Notes: generated by a model not told the origin, from the letters alone. A stretch of DNA of 64,000 bases from Siminovitchia sediminis (GCF_042680885.1 NZ_JBHUEO010000013.1:62001-126000), one strand, 5' to 3'. Shown: positions 1 to 8,722, numbered from the stretch's first letter. A program made the numbers and translations.

Positions 1-1
1 T

Positions 2-139
2 TTTGAAATCATGATCTATTTGGCTGTTTATCCTTTATTGATGACAGGTTTCATCACGACAGCCTCTATGATGGTAGGAATGATTTTTAAAAGAAATGCT
101 GAATTGGTCTCGAAAAAGGATACTCAGATGTCGTTATAG
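2..139 (+). CDS. C-terminal end of a membrane protein (partial)
   Basis: A reading frame is open from the left edge and stops with TAG at 137-139, giving 45 residues. It reads as a membrane segment (IYLAVYPLLMTGFITTASMM, then VGMIF) followed by a short polar tail with KR and KK pairs, as expected for the last helix and cytoplasmic tail of an inner-membrane protein. The gene begins outside the window, so its family cannot be named. No terminator follows, and the next 360 bp are decayed coding sequence. That this is the true end of a gene is an inference from the hydrophobic pattern and the absence of any other good frame. Confidence 0.45.
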   Translation, partial: FEIMIYLAVYPLLMTGFITTASMMVGMIFKRNAELVSKKDTQMSL

Positions 140-191
140 CATTTGCCTGGACACACTTCAGCATATTTTACCGGATGAATCATATGTTCAA

Positions 192-501
192 ATGAAAAAA
201 GGAGTGATAAATAGCGTAAAAAAAGTAGGGAAAGATGATTTCACCCCGGGCTATGTTCCGGGGCATAACCATCGAACTATAGATTATACCAGCCTGAACG
301 ATGGCCATGTGTTCACCAATACCATGATGTGACATCACCTGCCATTCCGACACGGAATGGAAGTCATGTAATTACACGGAGGGTTATGTTTTTTGGCTGG
401 ACAGGCATACACTGGTCCGGCGATTCCGGTCGGCAACGGCATGCATGTCCACTACTATGATTTTCAGACGGCGGAAGATGACGATCATAAACATGGGTAG
501 A
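192..501 (+). pseudogene. ymaF: Degraded YmaF-family gene
   Basis: Three successive frames carry pieces of one histidine-rich repeat protein. Near 240-330 the frame gives GHNHRTIDYTSLNDGHVF; near 327-406 another gives VTSPAIPTRNGSHVI and FFGWTG; near 402-500 a third gives YTGPAIPVGNGMHVHYYDF and DDDHKHG. The recurring TS..DGH, TGPAIP.GNG.H.H and GWTG elements are those of the YmaF family, a small Bacillus protein of unknown function. The frame changes at about 325 and 403 and the stop at 501 break the gene. A possible start is the ATG at 192, but the first 15 codons look unlike the family. Random sequencing error is less likely because the next gene is also broken, by a large deletion. Confidence 0.7.
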
Positions 502-639
502 CATGCCTGCTCCCGAAAAATGCAAAGTGGGACCTTACTAAAGAGCTCAACCCAGAGAATTATAAAAGAAAAAGGCTGAACTAAGTCGAATTCTAATAGA
601 AGCATTTAAATCTTGGTTAAGACTTTTTGAAAATCCTTT

Positions 640-1200
640 TTAAAGGGGTTTCAGCTTACCCTCGATCTCCGAACGTCTCGGCTCTAAAAACGGAGGTAGT
701 GAAAGAGATTCGCCTAGATGCTCCAGCGGCTCATCTGTCTCAAATCCCCGGCCGTCCGTGGCGAGCTCAAATAAAATTCCATTCGGCTTGGAGAAATATA
801 GGGAACGGAAATAATGCCGGTTGACGAATCCTGAATGCTGGAATTCTTCATCGGTGATCCGTTCTATCCAATTTTTTAGCTCCTCTTCATCTTCCACACG
901 GAAAGCCTCATGGTGGACGCCACCCCGTCCAAGCCTTTCCGGCTCAAATCCTTTTGTTCCTCCACATGAACTTCCGTCCCTGTTCCGCCTTTTATAGTTT
1001 CAAAGACGAGAATGTCAGGCTGGCCTTCGATGGAGGAACGTCAGCTCAGTGCCGGGGTTTCCCTTTGTATCCCATAAAAAAGGTGGTACATTGATGGGAC
1101 ATCCTGATTCACTGTCTTTTTTACCTGGCGCATTCCCAATGTCTCGGTATAAAAGTTCAAGTTCTTCTCAGCATTTACAGCATTTCAGATACATGGCGGT
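640..1200 (-). pseudogene. Broken ring-cleaving dioxygenase (MhqO/YkcA-type VOC protein)
   Basis: On the minus strand the C-terminal part is intact for 85 residues (from MEDEEELKNWIERI to SEIEGKLKPL) and matches the end of MhqO/YkcA-type glyoxalase-fold proteins, which act on quinone or catechol substrates. Upstream, in shifting frames, are NLNFYTETLGMRQVKKTVNQ, then GNPGTELTF, then SIEGQPDILVFE and GRGGVHHEAFRVE. The first two belong to the N-terminal VOC module and the last two to the C-terminal one. They meet at about 1035-1042, so roughly 110 residues have been lost between them. Two or more frameshifts add to the damage. No functional product is expected. Confidence 0.8.
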
Positions 1201-1349
1201 TTCCCTTCACTTGCATGAGGAGGCCTCCTATTTTGAAAAAATAACTTTGACTTAAAGCTGATCAAATCGTAAGGTATTCCAAACCCTCTCGTCAGTCAGC
1301 CGAATAGAGCAGTCGGGAGGGACGAACTCCCGCGGTATACGCCGGTAAT

Positions 1350-1388
1350 TAAAACAAAATCCCCTATGGAACTGCAATAAGGGATTCC
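1350..1388 (-). terminator. Rho-independent terminator of sleL
   Basis: Inverted repeat AATCCCCTAT (1358-1367) / ATAAGGGATT (1377-1386). Read on the minus strand it is followed by TTGTTTTAATT. It lies about 70 bp after the stop of the LysM/GH18 gene. Confidence 0.6.
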
Positions 1389-1455
1389 AAGGGGCGGTGT
1401 ACTGCGTCCTGTCAGGAAGCGAAAAAAGGACGAATGACTCCGTCCGGTTCGAATA

Positions 1456-2865
1456 TTACATTTTTCTAATAATAAAATTATCCTCCAGCAGCAGCCAGTT
1501 CTGCGGAAATGGATAGCCGAGGACCCAATAGCTGATACCTCGCAATCCCAATTCTTTTACCAAATTAAATTTTGCCTGCGCGCTGCGGGCATCCTCAAAC
1601 CAGACTTCATGCTGGCGCCCCTGTTCATCGGTATAGCGGAAAAATGGGGACTGCGCCCTTTCGTCGTATTGGATCGTCGCACCATATCTTAGGGCGCGGC
1701 GCAGGGCCTCCTGCATATCAAAGGTTTCGGCTTCCTGGCCCTGAACATGGGGGAGGAGCCAATCCCGGGCATAGATTTGGAATCCCATGACAATTTTTTC
1801 TCTCGGCATGACGGAGAGGGCATATTCAATGACTCTGCGAATTTGGTTGATCGGCGAGATGGCCTGCGGAGGTCCGAGGCGGTATCCCCACTCGTACGTC
1901 ATCAATATGACGAAGTCGGCGATCCTGCCATGCGCCTCGTAATCGTGTGCTTCGTATAACAGTCCCTGCTGCTGGCTGCTTGTTTTGGGAGCAAGGGCAG
2001 TGGAGACAAAAAATCCCAAAGGATGCAAACGGTCGACCGCCCGCTGGAGAAACTGATTATACAATTCCCGGTCAGTTTGTCTTACATTCTCAAAGTCGAT
2101 ATTCAGCAGGTGGTATCCTTTCTCATTCATGATATTCACAATATTGGTCAACAGGCGGTTTTGCAGTTCGGGACTTGCAAGAATGGTATGTGCCAGCTCT
2201 GTTCCGGGATCTTGGAAGGTAAAGTTGGTAATGCTCATCATTGGAACAACATGTTGTTCCTGCGCTGCCCGGATAATCGGCTCGTCTTGAATCGAAGTAA
2301 GCGTACCGTCTTCTCTCATTGTATAAACAAAAGGAGTGGCGTACGTAAGGAGCCTGCCGACTTCCCGTACTTCTCTTGCGCCGGTTTCCCCCAAATTAAT
2401 CACATACGCATTGACATCAATGACAGGCTTTGGAAAAGGAATCACGAGGGAAGTGCCCGCCTGAATGACATTCGGGTTTTGAATTCTGTTTAATTTTACA
2501 ATTTCCTGGACTGTCGTACCGTAACGCTGGGAGATCTGCCAAAGCGTTTCTCCGGATTGAACGGTATGAAGGCGGGCGGGGATTACCAGCACACTTCCAA
2601 TTTGTAACATGTTCGGATTGGCCAGCTGGTTCACCCGAATCAGCGCATCCAGTGAAACACCATACCTTTGGGCAATTTGCCAAAGGGTCTCCCCGCTCCT
2701 GACAATATGCTGGCGGGCGGCAATGGGAATGACGAGCGCCTGTCCGACGATCAGGCGGTTCGGGTCCGGCAGCTCATTGGCTGCAGCAATTTGAGACACA
2801 TTGCTGCCATATCGGCGGGCAATCGTTGATAAAGTTTCCCCGCTTCTGACAACATGAATAATCAT
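1456..2865 (-). CDS. sleL: Spore cortex-lytic N-acetylglucosaminidase (LysM x3 + GH18)
   Basis: 469 residues. Three LysM modules at about 1-47, 50-96 and 98-143 each begin with (H)xVxSGETL and end in LVIP; they bind cortex peptidoglycan. A GH18 domain fills the rest, with the catalytic strand LLNIDFENV at about 253-261 (the D and E of DxE). This is the SleL/YaaH architecture: B. subtilis YaaH has two LysM modules, so the third is an extension. In the family the enzyme sits in the spore coat/cortex region and degrades cortex fragments during germination. The ATG at 2865 has a strong site (AAGGGAGGA) 6 bp upstream. CATACATT on the minus strand at 2899-2906 resembles a sigma-E -10 box, but I see no good -35, so regulation is inferred from the family. 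There is no signal peptide, as usual for spore proteins made in the mother cell. Confidence 0.92.
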   Translation of the reverse strand: MIIHVVRSGETLSTIARRYGSNVSQIAAANELPDPNRLIVGQALVIPIAARQHIVRSGETLWQIAQRYGVSLDALIRVNQLANPNMLQIGSVLVIPARLHTVQSGETLWQISQRYGTTVQEIVKLNRIQNPNVIQAGTSLVIPFPKPVIDVNAYVINLGETGAREVREVGRLLTYATPFVYTMREDGTLTSIQDEPIIRAAQEQHVVPMMSITNFTFQDPGTELAHTILASPELQNRLLTNIVNIMNEKGYHLLNIDFENVRQTDRELYNQFLQRAVDRLHPLGFFVSTALAPKTSSQQQGLLYEAHDYEAHGRIADFVILMTYEWGYRLGPPQAISPINQIRRVIEYALSVMPREKIVMGFQIYARDWLLPHVQGQEAETFDMQEALRRALRYGATIQYDERAQSPFFRYTDEQGRQHEVWFEDARSAQAKFNLVKELGLRGISYWVLGYPFPQNWLLLEDNFIIRKM

Positions 2866-2933
2866 AGATATCCTCCCTTACATACAAGTCATATGATTAA
2901 TGTATGCGGTAGGAGCGGATGCAAGAATTAAGA

Positions 2934-3329
2934 TCAAGGATTTGGTTTTCTTTCCAACAAACTGAGAAAGCTTTTTCTGTACCAGTACAATAGAAAACTA
3001 TGGGAGATCACAAGGATGATGGCCAATGGAAGCAATGAAAGGTCCAGGAATAAATGAAGCAGAAAGATATTGGCAATGATGGGGGAAAGAACAGCAAGAG
3101 TCAGCGGCATATATTGATTGCACAGAAGCAAAACGCCGCAAAAGATCTCAAGCGTTTTTTCGGCGATGAGCAAATAATCAAATTCAAATAAAGCCATCGC
3201 CTCCGGACTTGTTGCGACAAATGGTTCCAGGCCGAAAAAGACAAAATACCCGTTGATGCCTGCAGCCAAAAAAATCACTCCTAACAACACCCGGCTGCTA
3301 TGCATGAGAATGTTTGCCATACCGTACAC
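2934..3329 (-). CDS. DoxX-like small integral membrane protein
   Basis: 131 residues with about four hydrophobic segments (from SRVLLGVIFLAAGINGYFVF near residue 11 to LAIILVISHSFLLYW near 105) and a basic C-terminal tail. The SRVLLGVIFLAAGINGY opening and the four-helix plan resemble DoxX/DoxX-like proteins, which associate with membrane redox systems in some bacteria; no catalytic residues can be named. The ATG at 3329 follows GAAGGTG at suitable distance. An internal ATG (MANILMH) is possible. It ends 68 bp before the start of sleL and could share transcription with it, since both lie on the minus strand. Assignment to the exact family is tentative. Confidence 0.65.
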   Translation of the reverse strand: MYGMANILMHSSRVLLGVIFLAAGINGYFVFFGLEPFVATSPEAMALFEFDYLLIAEKTLEIFCGVLLLCNQYMPLTLAVLSPIIANIFLLHLFLDLSLLPLAIILVISHSFLLYWYRKSFLSLLERKPNP

Positions 3330-3690
3330 CTTCTTTATAAATGATGAACAATGAATCCGCGTTCATGGAAATCCGGATGGGGTTATTTTTATAAAAAAAT
3401 AGATTTGTTGTAATCCCGTGATTCAAAGTTTCAGCAAAACAGGGCAGGAAATGAATCAAACACTTGATTATACTCAGGCACCTGACGAAAGATACCATCC
3501 TTATGTGACGGTCCGGAACTTCACTCTCTATCATCATAAACCTGTCATTCCGTCTTTGGAACCATTTTGATCCCGGATGATTGAATTTTTTTATCTATGG
3601 AGGAGCGGGTTAATTTTATAGTTATAGTGTCGCTATCCCCCGACTGGTGCACGTCTGTCACTCCCGGGAATAGGATAAAAGGAAAAAAGG
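3330..3690. other. Intergenic region between divergent genes
   Basis: About 360 bp between the DoxX-like gene (minus) and the DUF3298 gene (plus). It must hold both promoters, but no clear TTGACA/TATAAT pair was found. A 79-codon minus-strand frame here (3298-3537) has no ribosome site and no recognisable sequence. No repeat or terminator was seen. Confidence 0.3.
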
Positions 3691-4317
3691 ATGAACATGA
3701 TGCCTATAGACTTGCCGGTTTCCATCAAAACGGTTCGGATGAGTGACGGACAGGGAAAGACGATTGTATATCCAAGGGTAAAAGGTTTGGCAAATCAAAC
3801 CCTTGAACATCTCATCAATCGGGTAATCGTTTCTGCTACCCGGCAGCTGATCCATCAACAGATTCAAGATAGCCCATCGACACTGATAGAGATGATTGCA
3901 TCCTATGAAATAAAAAATAATCAGCGCCGAGTTTTGAGTCTGTCTTTGTCGAATTATGCATACCATTACCACGCAGCTCATGGGATGACTTACTTACGAG
4001 CTTTGACGTTTGACCTTGAACAAGGAAAGCTGTGCCAACTGAATGATTTGTTTAAGCCGGGAAGCGACTATTCCGCAGCATTGCTGTCTTTGATCAGAGA
4101 ACAAATCAAGCAGCGGAACATCCAGCTTTTGAACGACCTTCCTCCAAAACTGAATGAACAGGCATTCTATATAGCAGACAAAACGATTGTTCTCTACTTT
4201 CAACTTTATGAGATTACACCGTATGTTTTCGGTTTTCCTATGTTTCCGATCTCCGTCTATGATGTATGGGATATCATTGATGAAAACGGCCCCCTTGGGC
4301 GGATGGCTGCCCAATAA
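3691..4317 (+). CDS. DUF3298/DUF4163 domain protein
   Basis: 208 residues without a signal peptide or membrane helix. The N-terminal part (about 5-95) looks like DUF4163, and the C-terminal part (about 110-195) like DUF3298, with the typical ...L.FDLEQGKLCQLNDLFKPGSDYSAALLS and an alternating beta pattern ending FPISVYDVW. In Bacillus these domains occur in RsiV-like anti-sigma factors and in the deacetylase PdaC, attached to other domains; here they stand alone, so the function is unknown. The start ATG at 3691 follows a purine run (AAAAGGAAAAAAGG). The gene is monocistronic and convergent with the downstream yfiY-like gene. Confidence 0.7.
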   Translation: MNMMPIDLPVSIKTVRMSDGQGKTIVYPRVKGLANQTLEHLINRVIVSATRQLIHQQIQDSPSTLIEMIASYEIKNNQRRVLSLSLSNYAYHYHAAHGMTYLRALTFDLEQGKLCQLNDLFKPGSDYSAALLSLIREQIKQRNIQLLNDLPPKLNEQAFYIADKTIVLYFQLYEITPYVFGFPMFPISVYDVWDIIDENGPLGRMAAQ

Positions 4318-4392
4318 AAGACGGTTAAGCATAGGGCAGGGGGCAGCAGGCAATGGTTTGATTGCCACTGTAAAAGCCTTTTGGGTCAAACT

Positions 4393-4554
4393 GTAATCAT
4401 TCATTTGAATAAGATGAAACATTTCATTAATGAAACATTTGATTAAATTGTTAAGGATCGGGTACCACAGAGTCTGGGCCTATACTCTATTTTTAAGAAA
4501 TCATTTTTAATCAATCATTTGTTTAGTTAAGAATTTTTCTTAATCAATCATTTG
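4393..4554. repeat. AT-rich cluster of AATCAATCATTTG-like repeats
   Basis: Two exact copies of AATCAATCATTTG (4509-4521, 4542-4554), a near copy AATCATTCATTTG starting near 4396, and related ACATTTCATTAATGAAACAT and CATTTGATTAAATTG around 4420-4450. Several contain the dyad ATCATTTGAT. The block lies in a convergent intergenic region, so it has no obvious gene to regulate. It may be the remains of an operator region of a lost regulator (inference). Confidence 0.4.
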
Positions 4555-4627
4555 ATTATGGAAATCCTGGATACATGTTATCCGGCGGGGGATAAAGAGA
4601 CAGTGGCCCAATGTCTGATTAAGCAAA

Positions 4628-4669
4628 AAGGGTTCGGGCCTGCTCCATACAAAGCAGGTCCGAACCCTT
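4628..4669 (-). terminator. Rho-independent terminator of the yfiY-like gene
   Basis: 17-bp arms AAGGGTTCGGGCCTGCT (4628-4644) and AGCAGGTCCGAACCCTT (4653-4669) with one mismatch and an 8-nt loop. On the minus strand it is followed by TTTTTGC. It begins 5 bp after the stop codon and may also end transcription from the convergent side. Confidence 0.9.
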
Positions 4670-4673
4670 ACGA

Positions 4674-5645
4674 TTATTCTATTTCTTTCATGAATTGCTC
4701 CAAATCATCGAGCATGAGGTTGGCAGCAATCACTCCACCTGCTGTGTTCCAGATTGAATCATTTACTTTATAAATATTTCCGGATTTGACGGCATCCAGA
4801 TTTTTGAAAAGGGGGTTGTTCAACCATTCCTCTTCCAATGCCTGGGCTTCTCCGTCGCCGGTTTCATACGTAAAGTAAAAGATGATATCCCCATCCATGG
4901 CAGGAATCCGTTCTGGAGATACATTTTTCTCGGCAAAGTCGTCAACATCCTGGCTTTCGGGGCGTGCAAACCCAAGCTGCTCCAAAATGACACCTGCAAA
5001 GGTGTCTTTGTGGTAGATGCGTACGTCACCTGCCATAAAGCGGACGAGTGAGATTTCTTTTTCCAATTTGTTTCCGAATGTTTTTTTCAGCTCATCAATG
5101 CGCTCATCAAAGTCGTTTAGAATAGTTTCTCCCTTTGCTTCTTGATTGACAGCTTCCGCATACAGTTTGAAATTCTCTTTCCAGTCTCCCCGGAGCGTTT
5201 CAGCAAATACAGTTGGTGCAATGGCGCTTAGTTGAGGATAAATGTCTTCCTGCCTCATTTTATTCCCAATAATGAGATCCGGCTTCAGCTTGGCAACTGC
5301 CTCAACATTTACCTGGCTCTCCTCACCAACTACTTCCACGCCTTCCATTTCATCAGTAATATGTTCATACCACGGATCACCGACCCATGACTTGACCGCT
5401 CCGACCGGTTTCACTCCAAGAGCAAGAAGGGCTTCTGTTCCTTCATTTGTTAAAATGACCACCCGCTTCGGTGTATCGGGAATTTCTGTCACGCCCATGG
5501 CATGCTCCACCTTATAGCCCGTGCTGCTTTCGCTTTGTCCATTACTTCCTTTTTCCGCTTCCTCCTGATTGCTGTTCCCGCAAGCTCCCAGAATGAGCAT
5601 AATGAACAGGGTGCCTGCGAGCAACACTCCTTTATGTAGCTTCAT
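4674..5645 (-). CDS. yfiY: Iron-siderophore ABC transporter, substrate-binding lipoprotein (YfiY-like)
   Basis: 323 residues. A lipoprotein signal ends in the lipobox LGAC (Cys at about residue 22), then a Gly/Ser/Glu linker. The mature part is a helical-backbone (FecB/PeripBP) binding protein: HAMGVTEIPDTPKRVVIL, the VKPVGAVKSW element, LKPDLIIGNKMR in the first lobe, and FAEKNVSPERIPAMDGDIIF in the second. It is strikingly like B. subtilis YfiY, which delivers hydroxamate/citrate-type siderophores to YfiZ-YfhA. It is transcribed away from the permease genes across a 130-bp region holding two Fur boxes, so iron-starvation induction is very likely. The start is ATG 5645, after AGGAGGAAAG on the minus strand. 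Confidence 0.9.
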   Translation of the reverse strand: MKLHKGVLLAGTLFIMLILGACGNSNQEEAEKGSNGQSESSTGYKVEHAMGVTEIPDTPKRVVILTNEGTEALLALGVKPVGAVKSWVGDPWYEHITDEMEGVEVVGEESQVNVEAVAKLKPDLIIGNKMRQEDIYPQLSAIAPTVFAETLRGDWKENFKLYAEAVNQEAKGETILNDFDERIDELKKTFGNKLEKEISLVRFMAGDVRIYHKDTFAGVILEQLGFARPESQDVDDFAEKNVSPERIPAMDGDIIFYFTYETGDGEAQALEEEWLNNPLFKNLDAVKSGNIYKVNDSIWNTAGGVIAANLMLDDLEQFMKEIE

Positions 5646-5663
5646 CGCTTTCCTCCTACTTAA

Positions 5664-5678
5664 TGAAAATGATTATCA
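5664..5678. promoter_or_regulatory. Fur box 1
   Basis: TGAAAATGATTATCA matches the 7-1-7 Fur consensus TGATAATNATTATCA at 14 of 15 positions (counting the N). It lies 19 bp upstream of the yfiY-like start and would overlap its promoter, so iron-dependent repression is expected. Confidence 0.88.
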
Positions 5679-5729
5679 ATTAGGTCTTCTTTATCTTAAA
5701 AGAGAGCGGTTACTTTGTCAAGAAATAAT

Positions 5730-5744
5730 TGAGAATGATTATCA
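5730..5744. promoter_or_regulatory. Fur box 2
   Basis: TGAGAATGATTATCA, one mismatch from the Fur 7-1-7 consensus, in the permease-proximal half of the divergent region. With box 1 it gives each divergent transcript its own operator. Confidence 0.88.
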
Positions 5745-5817
5745 AAGTCATTGACTTCTTCCTAAACATTCAATAAACTTGGAAGCAAGAAGTCTTTTAG
5801 AGGAGTATTTTAATAGG

Positions 5818-6819
5818 ATGCAAACGTCTAATGGGGTGAAATTCCTTTATATTATTGTTGGCATACTGCTGCTGGTCTTACTGATGGGCATGAGCATCGT
5901 ATACGGATATACAGATACTTCCATACAAGTGGCAGTCCGGGCATTTAAAAATTTTGACGGGTCCAACGAACATATTGTGATTCAGTCCGTTCGGCTGCCC
6001 AGGGCTCTCATTGCTGCCGCAGTAGGTGCTAGTTTGGCTATAGCAGGGGTGTTGGCGCAAACACTGACAAAAAATCCGCTTGCTTCTCCCAGCATATTGG
6101 GAATTAACTCGGGCGCAGGATTTGCAGTTGTGATGGCGGTTACTATATTTAACATTTCAAGTCTTCAGGCATTTGCTTGGATTTCCTTTTTGGGAGCGGC
6201 AATCGCCGCTTTCAGTGTGTATGCGATCGGGTCCATCGGCAGGGAAGGGCTCTCGCCGATGAAATTGACATTGGCGGGTGCTGCCATGGCAGCACTTTTT
6301 GCTTCTTGCACCCAGGGCCTTCTTGTGATGAATGAGGCAGCATTGGAACAGGTGATGTTCTGGCTGGCCGGGTCGGTAGCCGGAAGAAAGATGGAAATAT
6401 TATTTTCAGTTCTTCCCTATATGACGCTTGGAATCGTGCTTGCTCTGCTGTTGGCCCCCAAGTTGAACATATTGTTAATGGGAGAAGACGTGGCCAAAGG
6501 TTTGGGATTGAGAACGGCTATCGTGAAACTGGCAGCCGGCCTGGCCGTCATTATCTTGGCAGGAAGCGCAGTAGCTGTAGCCGGCCCCATCGGGTTTATC
6601 GGTATTGTCATTCCTCATTTGTCCAGGAAACTCATCGGCATTGACCATCGCTGGCTCATTCCTTTTTCAGGAATCATGGGAGGGATGCTGTTGACGGCTG
6701 CAGATATCGGCGCAAGATATATTATCATGCCGCAGGAGGTTCCTGTCGGGGTGATGACTGCTGTGATTGGAACACCCTTTTTCATTTATATCGCCAGAAA
6801 GGGGTTCAATCCATCATGA
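5818..6819 (+). CDS. yfiZ: Iron-siderophore ABC transporter permease (YfiZ-like)
   Basis: FecCD/BtuC-family permease, 333 residues from the ATG at 5818. It carries the family hallmarks VIQSVRLPRALIAAAVGASL, AGVLAQTLTKNPLASPSILG near residues 65-90 and VAGPIGFIGIVIPHLSRKL near 270, and about nine to ten hydrophobic segments. The frame extends upstream to a TTG at 5779, which has no ribosome site; the ATG at 5818 follows AGAGGAG (5799-5805) at a rather long 12-bp gap. Either start leaves the first membrane helix intact. It overlaps the next permease gene by 4 bp (ATGA), so the two subunits are translationally coupled. Regulation is expected from the Fur boxes upstream. Confidence 0.88.
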   Translation: MQTSNGVKFLYIIVGILLLVLLMGMSIVYGYTDTSIQVAVRAFKNFDGSNEHIVIQSVRLPRALIAAAVGASLAIAGVLAQTLTKNPLASPSILGINSGAGFAVVMAVTIFNISSLQAFAWISFLGAAIAAFSVYAIGSIGREGLSPMKLTLAGAAMAALFASCTQGLLVMNEAALEQVMFWLAGSVAGRKMEILFSVLPYMTLGIVLALLLAPKLNILLMGEDVAKGLGLRTAIVKLAAGLAVIILAGSAVAVAGPIGFIGIVIPHLSRKLIGIDHRWLIPFSGIMGGMLLTAADIGARYIIMPQEVPVGVMTAVIGTPFFIYIARKGFNPS

Positions 6820-7874
6820 GTAAGTATCGAAGCTTCCGACTATTTAACAATAAGTTGTCATTTTTAGCAGATCGTAAAGCGGTCTCCGCTATTTTACTAT
6901 TATTGATGCTTTTGGCAGCAGCTGTTATTGCGAGCACTGGTCTCGGTGATGTAAAAATGACCCCCTGGGGCGTACTGCAGGTTTTTTCAGGAGCCGGATC
7001 AGACCTGGACCGCCTGGTAGTGATGGAGTTTCGTCTGCCGAGAACGATTATTGCCGTTTTTGTCGGAATGGCGCTGGCAACAGCAGGCGGTATCCTGCAG
7101 GGCATGATTCGAAATCCGCTTGCTTCTCCGGATATCATCGGAATTACCGGCGGTGCTGGTGCAGCGGTTGTCGGCTTCCTTACTTTATTCAGCAATCAGG
7201 ACAACGTGTTGACCGTCAGCATAGACTGGCTTCCGCTGGCAGCTTTTATTGGGGCATTCACCACTGCTTTGCTCGTATATTTATTATCGTGGCAAGGTGG
7301 AGTATCTCCGGTCAGACTCGTATTGATTGGGATTGGCATCGCTGCACTGATGCAGGCAATCATTACCTTTTTAATGATAATGGGGCCGATTCACCAAGCG
7401 GCACAGGCCAATATTTGGATTACCGGAAGTGTAAATGGATCGAATTGGTTTAATGTACAAGTCATTGTCCCATGGGTAGTACTGCTGTTAATGGCAGCCT
7501 TTATTTCAGCCGGAAGAATTAATGTTCTGGAGCTGGGTGATGACCTGGCCACAGGTTTGGGCAGCAGGATACAGAGGCAGCGTTTTGTTCTGCTGGTCAT
7601 CAGCACAGCTTTAGTAGGGGCAGCTGTTGCTTTTGCAGGCGGCGTCGGCTTCGTCGGATTAATGGCCCCCCATATGGCGAGAAGGATCGTTGGTTCCGCA
7701 TATGGCGCTTTGCTTCCGGTTTCCGCTTTAATCGGAGGATTGATTGTCCTTCTGGCAGATGTTATTGGCAGGACCTTATTTCTGCCGCTGGAAGTTCCTG
7801 CAGGGGTGTTTACCGCAGCGATAGGAGCACCGTATTTTATATATCTTTTATTTAAAACCAGAAATTCTTTATAA
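6816..7874 (+). CDS. yfhA: Iron-siderophore ABC transporter permease (YfhA-like)
   Basis: 352 residues, second FecCD-family permease. Family motifs are VVMEFRLPRTIIAVFVGMAL, GGILQGMIRNPLASPDIIGI (about residues 97-116) and FAGGVGFVGLMAPHMARRIV near 270, and the C-terminus has the LEVPAGVFTAAIGAPYFIYL segment. It has a cytoplasmic N-terminal tail of about 25 residues before the first helix. The start overlaps the previous stop (ATGA), indicating a heterodimeric permease made in equal amounts. The ATPase gene follows after 17 bp. Pairing with the YfiY-like binding protein is inferred from adjacency and from the B. subtilis system. Confidence 0.9.
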   Translation: MSKYRSFRLFNNKLSFLADRKAVSAILLLLMLLAAAVIASTGLGDVKMTPWGVLQVFSGAGSDLDRLVVMEFRLPRTIIAVFVGMALATAGGILQGMIRNPLASPDIIGITGGAGAAVVGFLTLFSNQDNVLTVSIDWLPLAAFIGAFTTALLVYLLSWQGGVSPVRLVLIGIGIAALMQAIITFLMIMGPIHQAAQANIWITGSVNGSNWFNVQVIVPWVVLLLMAAFISAGRINVLELGDDLATGLGSRIQRQRFVLLVISTALVGAAVAFAGGVGFVGLMAPHMARRIVGSAYGALLPVSALIGGLIVLLADVIGRTLFLPLEVPAGVFTAAIGAPYFIYLLFKTRNSL

Positions 7875-7891
7875 AGGAGCGGATCCTGAAA

Positions 7892-8722
7892 ATGGATGTG
7901 ATTCAGACTGACTCTCTGAAGCTTGCGTATGGTGATAGAATCATAATAGATGAACTTGATTTAACGATCCCCAAGGGGAAAATTTCTGTCTTTATTGGAG
8001 CCAATGGATGCGGAAAATCAACCTTGCTGCGTTCTATCGCGAGACTGCTTAAGCCTCAAGGAGGATCCGTTCTATTATCAGGGCAGGACTTATCAAAGCT
8101 TCCAACCAAGGAAATTGCAAAGCAGATGGCTATTCTTCCGCAGTCCTCCACTGCCCCGGAGGGGCTTACTGTAATGCAGCTTGTTAAGCAGGGCCGGTAT
8201 CCTTATCAGACATGGATCAGACAGTGGTCAGCGGAAGACGAGGCCGCTGTAAAAAAAGCACTGAAGGCTACCGGTTTATCAGATTATGCGGACCGTCCGG
8301 TTGATGAGCTGTCTGGAGGCCAAAGACAAAGAGCCTGGATAGCTATGACACTTGCCCAGGATACAGATATCCTGTTGTTGGATGAGCCGACGACCTATTT
8401 GGATATGACCCATCAAATTGACATTTTAGATCTGTTGTTTGAGCTGAATGAACAAGAAGGCAGGACGATTGTGATGGTTTTGCATGATTTGAACCTCGCC
8501 TGCCGGTATGCCCATCAAATTATTGCCATTCGTGATCAAAAAGTGTATGCCCAGGGAAAGCCGGAGAATATTGTCAATGCTCTTTTGGTACGGGAAGTGT
8601 TTAACATGGATTGTGAAGTGACAGCAGATCCATTATTTGGGACGCCTCTGTGTATTCCATACGGAAAGGGACGGCGGATAATTAAAGGCGGGGATATGCA
8701 TGTGGTTAAACAAGCTAAGTGA
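7892..8722 (+). CDS. Siderophore ABC transporter ATP-binding protein (FecE/YusV-like)
   Basis: 276 residues. Walker A GANGCGKST at 36-44, Q-loop LPQSS near 82, signature LSGGQ at 140-144, Walker B ILLLDEPT at 160-167, D-loop TYLD and H-loop MVLHDLN. The motif set and length match the FecE/FhuC ATPases of iron-siderophore uptake. In B. subtilis the YfiYZ-YfhA system borrows the unlinked ATPase YusV; here an ATPase is part of the operon, so the transporter is self-contained. AAAGGAGCGG precedes the ATG at 7892. The last 23 bp overlap the next gene. Confidence 0.92.
   Translation: MDVIQTDSLKLAYGDRIIIDELDLTIPKGKISVFIGANGCGKSTLLRSIARLLKPQGGSVLLSGQDLSKLPTKEIAKQMAILPQSSTAPEGLTVMQLVKQGRYPYQTWIRQWSAEDEAAVKKALKATGLSDYADRPVDELSGGQRQRAWIAMTLAQDTDILLLDEPTTYLDMTHQIDILDLLFELNEQEGRTIVMVLHDLNLACRYAHQIIAIRDQKVYAQGKPENIVNALLVREVFNMDCEVTADPLFGTPLCIPYGKGRRIIKGGDMHVVKQAK

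Noticed and set aside
2023..2493. 156-codon plus-strand frame inside sleL
   Set aside because: Antisense to the LysM/GH18 gene, with no start signals and no protein-like pattern.
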